Assembly: GCA_964486845.1 (NCBI GenBank)
Contig: CAZAQY010000080.1
Location: forward strand, 1-30,711
Direction of reading: 5' to 3'
DNA from: Anammoximicrobium sp964486845
GTDB lineage: Bacteria > Planctomycetota > Planctomycetia > Pirellulales > Pirellulaceae
Length of the DNA: 30,711 nt
This document shows, one piece after another, positions 17,234 to 24,765 of the stretch. Made by a program: the position numbers and the translations under genes. The notes under the pieces were generated by a model. That model was not told the origin of the DNA and searched no databases. It saw only the letters and a list, made by a program, of their open reading frames with translations. The first letter of the stretch is position 1. Every line of letters begins with the position of its first letter.

Positions 17234-17265
17234 CGTTCCGTTCCCCATACGGCTGGATGTCGCCA

Positions 17266-17292
17266 ATAATCCGTTGCGTCTCAAGTCGTCAA
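17266..17292 (-). promoter_or_regulatory. Possible sigma70-type promoter for the minus-strand cluster
   Basis: Read on the minus strand, TTGACG (17292-17287) is followed after 15 nt by GATTAT (17271-17266). It lies 32 nt upstream of the squalene-repeat gene start. The short spacer and a 4/6 match at -10 make this a weak call. Confidence 0.25.
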
Positions 17293-17400
17293 GATACTGG
17301 GAATGAAGAAGAAAGCAAGCATCCCCCAGCAGAACACGGGCGTTTTTCCGCCCTGTCGGCACAGAACCTCGCAGGTCCGAAAGACTCGGCCCCGCTGGCG

Positions 17401-17428
17401 TTGACAGTTTTCGCCCTTTGACTAAAGT
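17401..17428 (+). promoter_or_regulatory. Sigma70-type promoter for the CoA-ligase gene
   Basis: A perfect -35 TTGACA (17401-17406), a 16-nt spacer and TAAAGT (17423-17428, 4/6) predict a start near 17435, about 50 nt before the ligase ATG. It lies in the divergent gap between the squalene-repeat gene and the ligase. No operator-like dyad is evident. Confidence 0.5.
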
Positions 17429-17486
17429 AGCGCCCACATCAAGGGCACGCGGGTCCGGCCGGACTTTCGTGCGGGAGGACTCTGTC

Positions 17487-19181
17487 ATGCTGTCACTCGA
17501 GCTTCCGGAGCGGCTGAACGCGGCCTCGATCTTTGTCGATGCCCATCTGGCCGCCGGACGCGAGTCGAAAGCCGCGATTTTGTGCGGCGACCGCGTCGTC
17601 ACCTACGGCGATCTGTACGAGCACGTCAACCGCTTCGGCAACGCCTTGCGACAGCGAGACGTGCGCATCGAAGAACGCGTGTTGCTTCTGCTGCCGGATT
17701 CGCCAGAATTTGCCTTTGCCTTCTTCGGGGCCATGAAAGCCGGCTCGGTCGCGGTTCCCCTGAACACCAATTTGAAGCCGAACGATTACGAATACTTCTT
17801 GAACGACAGCCGGGCCCGCGTGCTGGTGATCGACAGCGGTCTGCTGGGACAGTTGGACGGGGTCCGCGCCAAGTACCTGAGACACATTTTTGTTCGCGGC
17901 GGCGATCCAGCCGGATCGGCCGCTGGCGCGGTGGACGCGGGCGGAGCGGCCTCCGCCGTCACGTCGCCTCGGCAGACGACGTCGGAAGTCGCCTCCTGGG
18001 AGCGGGTCCTGGCCGACGCATCGCCCGACTTGGCCCCCGCGGACACCAACAAAGACGACATGGCCTTCTGGCTGTACAGTTCGGGGACCACCGGCCGACC
18101 CAAGGGCGCCATTCACCTGCACCACGACATGGTCGTCGCGGCTGACCTGTATGCCCAAGCCACCCTGCGGTTGAAGGAGGAAGACGTTTCGTTTTCCGTG
18201 GCCAAGCTGTTCTTCGCCTACGGACTGGGCAACGGACTGTACTTCCCGCTGCGGGTTGGCGGCACCACCGTCATGCTGTCCGACCGGCCGACGCCCGAAG
18301 CCGCATACGCCACGCTGGACCAGCACCAGCCCACGGTGTTTTACAGCGTGCCGACCAGCTACGTGGCCCTGCTGCACCAGGCGGAAAAAACGGGACGCAC
18401 GTCGCTGGGCCGCGTCCGCGTCTGCGTCTCGGCCGGCGAAACGCTGCCGAAACATGTGTACGAGAGGTGGCTGGAACGCTTCGGTGTCGAGATCATTGAC
18501 GGCATCGGTTCCACGGAAATCCTGCACATCTTCATTTCCAACCGGCCCGGCCAAGTCGTGCCGGGCAGCACGGGCCAGGTGGTGCCGGGCTACGAAGCCA
18601 AAATCGTCGACGACCACGGCCATGAGTTGCCGCCGCGGCACGTGGGCACGCTGTATATCAAGGGCGACAGCATCGCCAACGGCTACTGGGACAAACACGA
18701 GGAGACGAAGAATACGTTCCACGGGCATTGGATCAACACGCACGACAAGTTCCTGGTCGACGAGGACGGCTTCTTTTGGTACGCCGGACGGACGGACGAC
18801 ATGTTCAAGGTCAGCGGCCAGGCGGTGTGGCCCACCGACGTCGAGAACGTGTTGCTGCAGCATCCGGCGGTGCTGGAAAGCGGCGTGGTGGGCGGCGCCG
18901 ATCCGGAGGGAATGGTCAAGACCATCGCCTTCGTGGTGCTGAAAGACGGCCAGCCCGGCACGCCGGAACTGACCCGCGAACTGCAGAACTTCGTCAAGTC
19001 GCACACGGCCGCGTACAAGTATCCGCGGGCCGTGGTCTACGTCGATTCGTTGCCCAAGACGGCCACCGGCAAGATCCAGCGATTCAAGCTCCGCGAACTC
19101 GTCGGCCGGCTCACGCCGCTGCACCCGCAGCCGAGCCACCCGTCAAACGAACCCCAAACAAAGCCGCCCCCGCAGACGTAA
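17487..19181 (+). CDS. Benzoate-CoA ligase family enzyme (ATP-dependent aromatic acid activation)
   Basis: The protein has 564 residues and belongs to the ANL adenylating superfamily. It is expected to turn an aromatic or cyclic carboxylate plus CoA and ATP into the acyl-CoA, AMP and PPi. The benzoate-CoA-ligase-type N-terminus reads LPERLNAASIFVDAHLAAGR. The P-loop YSSGTTGRPKG (197-207) is followed by AIHLHHDM, then by VAKLFFAYGLGNGLYFPL. The acyl-pocket motif DGIGSTEILHIF is diagnostic of benzoate/4-hydroxybenzoate CoA ligases rather than acetyl-CoA synthetases. The catalytic Lys is K529 in TATGKIQRF. An Ala/Gly/Ser-rich insertion (about 138-170) is unusual. ATG 17487 has GGGAGGA 7-14 nt upstream. 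A longer frame from 17418 would start inside the promoter region. It converges on an operon with BcrB/HgdB-like and activator genes, which supports an aromatic or alicyclic acyl-CoA pathway. The exact substrate cannot be read from sequence. Confidence 0.9.
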   Translation: MLSLELPERLNAASIFVDAHLAAGRESKAAILCGDRVVTYGDLYEHVNRFGNALRQRDVRIEERVLLLLPDSPEFAFAFFGAMKAGSVAVPLNTNLKPNDYEYFLNDSRARVLVIDSGLLGQLDGVRAKYLRHIFVRGGDPAGSAAGAVDAGGAASAVTSPRQTTSEVASWERVLADASPDLAPADTNKDDMAFWLYSSGTTGRPKGAIHLHHDMVVAADLYAQATLRLKEEDVSFSVAKLFFAYGLGNGLYFPLRVGGTTVMLSDRPTPEAAYATLDQHQPTVFYSVPTSYVALLHQAEKTGRTSLGRVRVCVSAGETLPKHVYERWLERFGVEIIDGIGSTEILHIFISNRPGQVVPGSTGQVVPGYEAKIVDDHGHELPPRHVGTLYIKGDSIANGYWDKHEETKNTFHGHWINTHDKFLVDEDGFFWYAGRTDDMFKVSGQAVWPTDVENVLLQHPAVLESGVVGGADPEGMVKTIAFVVLKDGQPGTPELTRELQNFVKSHTAAYKYPRAVVYVDSLPKTATGKIQRFKLRELVGRLTPLHPQPSHPSNEPQTKPPPQT

Positions 19182-19249
19182 TTGTCCGGGCGCCACGGGC
19201 TGTAGCCGCGCCACACCGGGCAGGGCCACGCCCGTCAGAAGGTTGAATG

Positions 19250-20185
19250 TCAAGAATTACCTCCATCCCCCGCGGCGTGCTTGAGTGACATCTTGACCAG
19301 CAGAGAGCAGTTCTTGACGAAGAAATCGGGGGGCATCAATTGCGTCTTCTGGTACACCTCGGCGCCGAGAGCCGCCGCAATCTCGTCGGGCGATTTGCCA
19401 GCCTTGGCATCTGCTACGATCCGCTCGTGATACGCCTGGGTCACCTCCAGCGCTCGGCGGAAGTAGTCTCGGACTTCGTCGGCGCCGCGGATCGCCGCGT
19501 TGTGGCTCAGGCACAGGATCTCGGCATTCAACGTCGCCAAACGCTCGATCGAACGTACGTACGCGCCGTAGTCCGTGAAGTAATTCGGCCACCAGGTGTC
19601 GTGCTGCGGCACGAAGTAGCCGGTGGCGTCCGAGATGATCAGGACGCGCCGCGCCGCGTCGTAGAAACTCAAGCTGCAGTCGCTATGGCCCGGCGTTTCC
19701 AGAACCTCCAAGGCCACGCCCTCGTCCACATCGATGCGGTCCCCTTCCTTGACCACGCGGTCCACGGCGATCTGGTTGGCGGCTAACGGCGGGCGACGAT
19801 GCTGCTCGCCCACCACGCCCGACCGGATCAGCACGCCAGTCAGCATGTCGTCCATTTTGCAGAAAAAAGCTACGGCCTTCTCGGCCTGCAGGGTCTTGGC
19901 TGCCGTGGCCGAAGCAATGACCGTCACGCCGGGGAACATCTCCCGGAACAAAGGCACGGCCATCACGTGATCGGGATGGGCGTGCGTGACGATCACCTGG
20001 CGCACGAAATCCGCAGCAATTCCGAGCTGGGCCAGTTGCTCGCGCAAGACCGGCCCCATGGCCCCCGTGCCGCCCTCGACAATCGTCCCGCCCTGGCGGC
20101 CCTTCAGCAGGTACAGCGGGTACAGGTTCGTGCCCAGCATCCACAGGTTGTCGATGATTTCGACGGGAGGGTCTTGGACTAGCAT
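19250..20185 (-). CDS. Metallo-beta-lactamase-fold hydrolase
   Basis: The protein has 311 residues. The zinc ligands of the MBL fold are all present: THAHPDHV (H68, H70, D72, H73), TPGHSD (H167), ISDATG (D186) and LSHN (H228). No signal peptide is seen. It resembles the GloB-like/MBL thioesterase-like group. A helical C-terminal extension (about 240-311) follows the core. It is the last gene of the minus-strand acyl-CoA group, 97 bp after the activator gene. The ATG at 20185 has AGGAG 8 nt upstream. Given its neighbours it may hydrolyse an acyl-CoA or ring-opened thioester, relieving CoA trapping. That is inference from context; a lactonase or glyoxalase-II-like activity is equally compatible with the motifs. 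Confidence 0.88.
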   Translation of the reverse strand: MLVQDPPVEIIDNLWMLGTNLYPLYLLKGRQGGTIVEGGTGAMGPVLREQLAQLGIAADFVRQVIVTHAHPDHVMAVPLFREMFPGVTVIASATAAKTLQAEKAVAFFCKMDDMLTGVLIRSGVVGEQHRRPPLAANQIAVDRVVKEGDRIDVDEGVALEVLETPGHSDCSLSFYDAARRVLIISDATGYFVPQHDTWWPNYFTDYGAYVRSIERLATLNAEILCLSHNAAIRGADEVRDYFRRALEVTQAYHERIVADAKAGKSPDEIAAALGAEVYQKTQLMPPDFFVKNCSLLVKMSLKHAAGDGGNS

Positions 20186-20200
20186 GCGGTGGCTCCTGGG

Positions 20201-20235
20201 GATCGGTAATCGGTGATCGGTAATCGGTAATCGGG
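20201..20235. repeat. Heptad tandem repeat (GATCGGT/AATCGGT, five units)
   Basis: Units GATCGGT, AATCGGT, GATCGGT, AATCGGT, AATCGGG lie head to tail and fade into GTTGGGG. The array sits between the MBL-fold gene's ribosome site and the activator's stop codon, within an operon gap. Confidence 0.88.
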
Positions 20236-20282
20236 GTTGGGGTTGAAGACATTTTGCCAGCGAGCATTTCCGCGTCCGGCGA

Positions 20283-21086
20283 TCAACTCGTCTCGCTGCG
20301 GCGCGGGGCGGAACCGTTGGCCTTTTCGCGGGCCATCAGGGCCGCGCCGAAGGCACCGATGCACTGCGGATCGGGAGGCACCTTTACTTCTCTGCCGAAG
20401 GCCTCCGATGCCAGCGTGGCCAGCAGCGGATTGTGTGCCACTACGCCGCCCGTCATCACCAGGGCACCGTCCACCAGGCCCATCTCGACGACGCGTTTGA
20501 TGACGGCCCGAAAGGCGCCCTTGACAATGTCCTCGACCCGTTCCCCGGCGCGAATCTTGGCCAGGATCTCGGTGGCCGTGAACACGGTGCAGAAGCTGCC
20601 CAGGGTGACTTCCTTCGTGGATTGCTCCGCCAGGCCGTTCAATTCGCTGGCGGGCAAGTCCAAGCGGAGGGCGATTTCTTCCAGAAAGGCGCCGGTCCCC
20701 GCCGCGCATTTCCGGTTCATCTTGAAATCGACCCGGCGGCCGTCGGCGTCCAAACGAATCAGCTTGCAGTCCTGCGCGCCGATGTCGACCACCGTCAACG
20801 GCTGCCGAAAGTGGAAAAACGCGCCCTTGCCGTGGCAAGCGATCTCGGTGGCGACGTCGTCGGCCCAACGCACATTGTTACGGCCGTAGCCGGTGGACAG
20901 GGCACCGCGAATCTCGTCCCGCGCAAGGCCGTACTTCGTCAAGGCTTCGTCCAGACAGCGATCGGCGGATTGGGCGTAGTCGATGCCCGAGCGGCGGATG
21001 GCCCGCGCCACCGGATGCTGCTGATCGTCGATCAACACCAGCTTGACCGACGAAGCGCCAATATCCACTCCACAATAGTACGGCAT
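20283..21086 (-). CDS. 2-hydroxyacyl-CoA dehydratase activator / benzoyl-CoA reductase ATPase subunit (BcrA/BcrD/HgdC family)
   Basis: The protein has 267 residues, the usual length of HgdC/FldI-type activators. The ASKHA ATPase fold is evident: GVDIGASSVKLVLID at the N-terminus, STGYGRNNV, the phosphate-2 strand TVVDIGAQDCKLI, and MTGGVVAHNPLL near the C-terminus. The two cysteines that bridge a [4Fe-4S] cluster between monomers are present, in NRKCAAGTGAFLE (C127) and GSFCTVFTATEI (C166). The family hydrolyses ATP to push an electron at very low potential onto the partner dehydratase or reductase, and it is oxygen-sensitive. A textbook AGGAG lies 6 nt before ATG 21086. The gap to the upstream partner gene is 7 nt, so the two are certainly co-transcribed. 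Only one such subunit is present, unlike BcrA plus BcrD, so the expected form is a homodimer as in HgdC. Confidence 0.92.
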   Translation of the reverse strand: MPYYCGVDIGASSVKLVLIDDQQHPVARAIRRSGIDYAQSADRCLDEALTKYGLARDEIRGALSTGYGRNNVRWADDVATEIACHGKGAFFHFRQPLTVVDIGAQDCKLIRLDADGRRVDFKMNRKCAAGTGAFLEEIALRLDLPASELNGLAEQSTKEVTLGSFCTVFTATEILAKIRAGERVEDIVKGAFRAVIKRVVEMGLVDGALVMTGGVVAHNPLLATLASEAFGREVKVPPDPQCIGAFGAALMAREKANGSAPRRSETS

Positions 21087-21093
21087 GGTTCTC

Positions 21094-22323
21094 CTAAGCC
21101 TGCATCAATTGTTCGGCAAACGCCTCGATGTTCGTCCGGGCCTGCTCTTCCGAGTACAGCCGCAGGTCGTTCAAGTCGCCGTTGATCGTCAAAAACGGCT
21201 TGCCCAGCCGCTCGCGCAGCCGCACCGGCAACTCGTACCGGCTGTTCGAGTTGTTGGGACAGGTCTTGGCGTCATGGTACAGGATCCCGTCCACCCGGTA
21301 CTCCTGGACCATCCGCTCGATGTACGCTTCCTTGAAGTCGTCGCTGCGGCAGATGAAGATGCTGGAATACGCGCGAGCCATGCTGCGGAACGGGTCGGCG
21401 GGATCCAGGTCCTCGAACACCCAGCTATTGCAATACGTCGAGGCCACGACGCATGTCCGCAGATTCAGGAACTGCGTGGAAAGATCGCGCAGCTTGCCCC
21501 AGATCGGCATGCCTTCCCAATAGATCCGCAGCCGCTCGCCCTCAACCGCCGCCACGCCCTGGGCGATGCGCTGATTCAGTTCATCCACCAGCACGCGGTA
21601 GTAGTCGACGGCGTCTTGCGTGCCTCGCAGCACCACGGCCGGTCCCATCTGGATCGTTCCGTCGAAGAACGTGATCGGCGACGGCACGTGCGTGGCCGAC
21701 TTCAGCACCTGTCTCCACAGCAACGTGCACTGCTTGGACAAGCCGACGACTTCCCGCAACCGGTCGATGTCGAACTTCGTCCCGGCGACCTGCTCCAACG
21801 GTTCAACGAGCTTCTCCGTTTCCTTGGCGACATAGTCGAGCACGGCATCGTCCACCTCGGTCGTCCCGCGCGGCGTGTGGATGCCGATGCAGGGGACGTT
21901 CCATTGGCGCGCGTACCACTGGAACCAATCCTTGACATCGCGGCACTGGTTCGTGTTGAACACCAGCACGTCGGCTTTCGGCGCGCCGGAGAGCCCCATC
22001 TTTTGCAGCGGCGTTTCGTTCTTCAGATAGGACCCGATGTCGCTGGTCAGGTACGAGCAGATATCGGGCGAGAAGCCGTGCGCATTGGCCAGGGGGATCA
22101 GATCGGTAGCCATTTTGGAGGCCCCCAGCATGGCCCCGTGGTTCTCCGGAAAAAAGACATTGAAGCCCAGCGAATACAGCAATTCGGCGGGCCCCACGCT
22201 GGTACACCAAGCCGTCTTCTTGCCCTGCGCCGGGCCTTGTCCCAATTCGGTGAAGTACTTGCCCATCACCGCCTTCATCTGCTTGTTCGCCGCGAAATCT
22301 TTACGTTCCGGTGTTGCCGCCAT
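21094..22323 (-). CDS. 2-hydroxyacyl-CoA dehydratase / benzoyl-CoA reductase-type iron-sulfur subunit (BcrB/BcrC/HgdB family)
   Basis: The protein has 409 residues and is the iron-sulfur partner of the adjacent activator. Family features are the N-terminal AWCTSVGPAELLYSLGFN, PENHGAMLGASKMATDLI, DICSYLTSDIGSYL (C89), VFNTNQCRDV (C127), and the C-terminal YHDAKTCPNNSNSRYELP (C355). C89, C127 and C355 are in the positions I would expect for the cluster ligands. Six more cysteines (C40, C145, C199, C291, C298, C325) are unusually many. In classical systems two related subunits form the enzyme, but only one is here, as in YjiM-type and double-cubane cluster proteins. Benzoyl-CoA reductase-like, 2-hydroxyacyl-CoA dehydratase-like and double-cubane activities all remain possible. 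The start at ATG 22323 has AAGG about 11 nt upstream. The neighbouring ligase favours an aromatic or cyclic acyl-CoA substrate. Confidence 0.88.
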   Translation of the reverse strand: MAATPERKDFAANKQMKAVMGKYFTELGQGPAQGKKTAWCTSVGPAELLYSLGFNVFFPENHGAMLGASKMATDLIPLANAHGFSPDICSYLTSDIGSYLKNETPLQKMGLSGAPKADVLVFNTNQCRDVKDWFQWYARQWNVPCIGIHTPRGTTEVDDAVLDYVAKETEKLVEPLEQVAGTKFDIDRLREVVGLSKQCTLLWRQVLKSATHVPSPITFFDGTIQMGPAVVLRGTQDAVDYYRVLVDELNQRIAQGVAAVEGERLRIYWEGMPIWGKLRDLSTQFLNLRTCVVASTYCNSWVFEDLDPADPFRSMARAYSSIFICRSDDFKEAYIERMVQEYRVDGILYHDAKTCPNNSNSRYELPVRLRERLGKPFLTINGDLNDLRLYSEEQARTNIEAFAEQLMQA

Positions 22324-22356
22324 CAGCGAAATACCTTGCCTTTCCAGTGTTTTTGT

Positions 22357-22427
22357 CGTAGCACGCGCTCTCCGAGCCGTGCCGTTCCGCCCAAAACTAT
22401 CAGCACGGCTCGGAGAGCCATGCTACG
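22357..22427. repeat. Long imperfect palindrome (about 25-bp arms, 20-nt loop)
   Basis: The left arm (22357-22382) and right arm (22403-22427) are reverse complements apart from a 3-for-2 difference near CGTAGCA. The shared core is GCTCTCCGAGCCGTGC. It lies in the 160-bp gap between the fusion dehydrogenase gene and the BcrB-like gene. In RNA it would be a strong hairpin, a possible attenuator, processing site or mobile palindromic element. No T-run follows on the minus strand beyond TTTCG. Confidence 0.8.
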
Positions 22428-22472
22428 AAACGCGTTCCGCGTGCGAATCTCACACTCCCACGCTCTGCGACG

Positions 22473-22504
22473 CTTCCACTTTTTCACTCTTCCACTTTTC
22501 CACT
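22473..22504. repeat. 16-bp tandem repeat, two units plus partial
   Basis: CTTCCACTTTTTCACT (22473-22488) and CTTCCACTTTTCCACT (22489-22504) differ at one base, and a degenerate CTTTCCCCTC follows. The first unit contains the stop codon (22484-22486) of the minus-strand fusion dehydrogenase. Confidence 0.75.
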
Positions 22505-24565
22505 CTTTCCCCTCAACCGCTCGCACGGGAAGAATCGTTCGCCGTGCTGGGCGGCCAACTGTTCCAGTCGTCGCCGAACTTTGTCCAGCCCGACATCGCT
22601 GGCGTATTTTACCACTCCGCCGCGAAAATCGGGAAATCCGGTGCCCAGCACCATCGCCACATCCACATCGGACGCATTGCGGGCGACCCCTTCCTCCAGG
22701 ACGCGATACGCCTCGCAGACCATCCGCAGGACCAACCGCTCGGTGATTTCCTCCCTGCCGACATCCCGCGGTTGGCGGCGCGTCTCTTCCCGCACTTCCG
22801 CGACCACGTCCGCCGTCTCGTCGCTGGCCAGCGGAGTGTGGCTGCCGGGCTCGTAACGATACACGCCCCTGCCGGTCTTCTGCCCCAGGTATCCGCGTTG
22901 TACCAGGCGGACTGCGATGGGCGACAAGGGGCCGTGATAACGAAACGCGCGGTGCAGCACCCGCTGGCCGTGCAACAGAATATCGACTCCCACCATGTCG
23001 ATCAAGGCGAGTGGTCCCATCGGGAAGCCGAACTCGACTGCCGCCGCGTCGATCTCCGGTGCGGCGGCCCCGTCCTCGAACAACGACAACGCCTCCTGCA
23101 GGTACGGCAGGAACACGCGATTGACCAGGAACCCTTCGCGGCTCTTGACCAGCACCGGCGTCTTGTGCATGACTCGGCACAGCTTGACCGCCGTCGCCAA
23201 GGCCTCGCACGGCGTGGACTCGCGGCGGATGACCTCGACTAGCGGCATCCGCTGGGCCGGATTGAAGAAGTGCATGCCGATCAACCGGTCAGGATGGCGG
23301 AGGCTCGCGGCCAATTCGTCCAGGGAAATCGTGGACGTGTTCGTAGCCAAGATGGTTTGCGGAGGGCAGACTTCCTCCAATCGGCTGAGGACCGTCCGTT
23401 TGACCGCCGGATCCTCGAACACTGCTTCGATCACGAGTCGCGACTCCGCCGCATCTTGCCAGCGGCTGGTGGCGGTCAGCAATTCGGTCATTCGCTCCGC
23501 CCGCTCGCGTGACAGCTTGCCGCCGGCGACGCGTCTCTGGAACGCGCTGCGGATGAAATGCAATCCCTTTTGTGCCGTCGCCTCGTCCCGGTCCAAAACG
23601 GTCACCCGCACGCCTGCAGCCAAAAGCGCTTGGGCGATGCCCGCGCCCATCGTGCCCACGCCGACGACGGCAACCGAGTCGATCGTCGCGCCGGCCGCAT
23701 CGCCCAGTTCAGGCAACTTGCCGGTCTGTCGCGCGGCGAAGAACAGATGGATTCTGCCTCGGGCTCCGGGCGTTGCCAGGCACTCGGCCAGCGCGGCCTG
23801 TTCCCGCCGCAGGCCGCCAGTGAAGGATTCCTCCAGCCCGGCGCGGACAGACTCCAGGATCTTCCGCGGCGCCAGGATCTCCGGCCGGACGTGGGAGATG
23901 GCTTTCTCCGTGTTTTCGTAAACGGCGCTCCGCGCGGCTCCGTCCACAAGCTTGTCGGTGCGTTCCCGCGTCTTTCTCACGGCTGCCGAACGCAGCAGTT
24001 GGCGCGAGCCTTCCACCATTTGTTCGGCAGAAAAAACCGCATCGATCAGCCCCAACTCCAGCGCCTTGGCGGTGTCCACCGTGGCTGCGGTCAGCAACAT
24101 CTGCAACGCCGCGGCCGGACCCACAAGCCGGGGCAGCCGCTGTGTCCCGCCGGCCGCGGGATTGATTCCCAGGTTGACCTGCGGCATGCTGAATCGCGTG
24201 CCGACGGCCGCGACGCGGTAGTGGCAGGCCATGGCGAACTCCAGCGCGACGCCGACGACACTGCCGGCCACCGCGGCCACTACCGGCTTGGCCGACTCCT
24301 CGATCTCCTGAAGGGCATCCTGGAAGACGCGCGACATCAGGATCGCATCTTCTTCCGAGGCGATCAGCTGAAACGAGTGCATGTCGGCCCCGATGCCGAA
24401 ATGGTCTGCCGCACCCAGGATCACGGTCCCTCGCACGCGTGCATCTTCACCGGCCTGCCGGACCGCGACCCGCAGCATTTCCAGCAACTGGATGGTCAAC
24501 GCGCTCAGCGGCGGCGCGTTCACCCGCAGCACGCAAACACCGTCAGAGACTTCGTATTCCAACAT
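22484..24565 (-). CDS. Bifunctional enoyl-CoA hydratase-like / 3-hydroxyacyl-CoA dehydrogenase (FadB/FadJ-type)
   Basis: The protein has 693 residues from ATG 24565 (GAGG 10 nt upstream; a TTG three codons earlier is less likely). Residues about 1-190 are a crotonase fold, followed by a linker helix. From 298 the NAD-binding 3-hydroxyacyl-CoA dehydrogenase begins with VVGVGTMG (GxGxxG 302-307) and the catalytic pair in IGMHFFNP (H432) and LVEVI (E444). Two C-terminal dehydrogenase helical domains follow, the second around VLGTGFPDFRGG. Length is close to FadB/FadJ. In the crotonase half the usual GGGxE reads G-V-A-L-E (105-109): the first acid E109 is kept, but the second is Gln (PQVNLGI, Q129 instead of E). 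Hydratase activity may therefore be lost or altered while dehydrogenase chemistry is intact. Gene order suggests it acts downstream of the BcrB-like enzyme on the reduced or hydrated CoA ester. The tail after FFPCERL (RGKSGKVEE) is encoded by repeat DNA. Confidence 0.92.
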   Translation of the reverse strand: MLEYEVSDGVCVLRVNAPPLSALTIQLLEMLRVAVRQAGEDARVRGTVILGAADHFGIGADMHSFQLIASEEDAILMSRVFQDALQEIEESAKPVVAAVAGSVVGVALEFAMACHYRVAAVGTRFSMPQVNLGINPAAGGTQRLPRLVGPAAALQMLLTAATVDTAKALELGLIDAVFSAEQMVEGSRQLLRSAAVRKTRERTDKLVDGAARSAVYENTEKAISHVRPEILAPRKILESVRAGLEESFTGGLRREQAALAECLATPGARGRIHLFFAARQTGKLPELGDAAGATIDSVAVVGVGTMGAGIAQALLAAGVRVTVLDRDEATAQKGLHFIRSAFQRRVAGGKLSRERAERMTELLTATSRWQDAAESRLVIEAVFEDPAVKRTVLSRLEEVCPPQTILATNTSTISLDELAASLRHPDRLIGMHFFNPAQRMPLVEVIRRESTPCEALATAVKLCRVMHKTPVLVKSREGFLVNRVFLPYLQEALSLFEDGAAAPEIDAAAVEFGFPMGPLALIDMVGVDILLHGQRVLHRAFRYHGPLSPIAVRLVQRGYLGQKTGRGVYRYEPGSHTPLASDETADVVAEVREETRRQPRDVGREEITERLVLRMVCEAYRVLEEGVARNASDVDVAMVLGTGFPDFRGGVVKYASDVGLDKVRRRLEQLAAQHGERFFPCERLRGKSGKVEE

Positions 24566-24765
24566 CGGAAGCAAACCTCGCCGGCCGCGCCGGGACTTGG
24601 GGTGGTCAGGGCTGTGTCGTGCCGTCCAACAAACGACTGTTGCGCAGAGCGTCGAGAAGGAACGCTCTCACCTCCCGGCGGCTCAACAGAAGAACGTTCC
24701 TGTCCGCGGAAGTCTCCAACAAGCCACAACTTACCTCTGCCCCACGGCCGGGTCAAGAGGCGGCA

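Noticed and set aside
17234..17602. N-terminal extension of the squalene-repeat protein to a GTG at 17602
   Set aside because: It would overlap the ligase start and promoter antisense, lacks conservation-like sequence, and buries the signal peptide that begins at 17233 or 17248.
19182..19249. Terminator between the convergent ligase and MBL genes
   Set aside because: GC-rich dyads such as GGGC/GCCC are too short to support a hairpin call.
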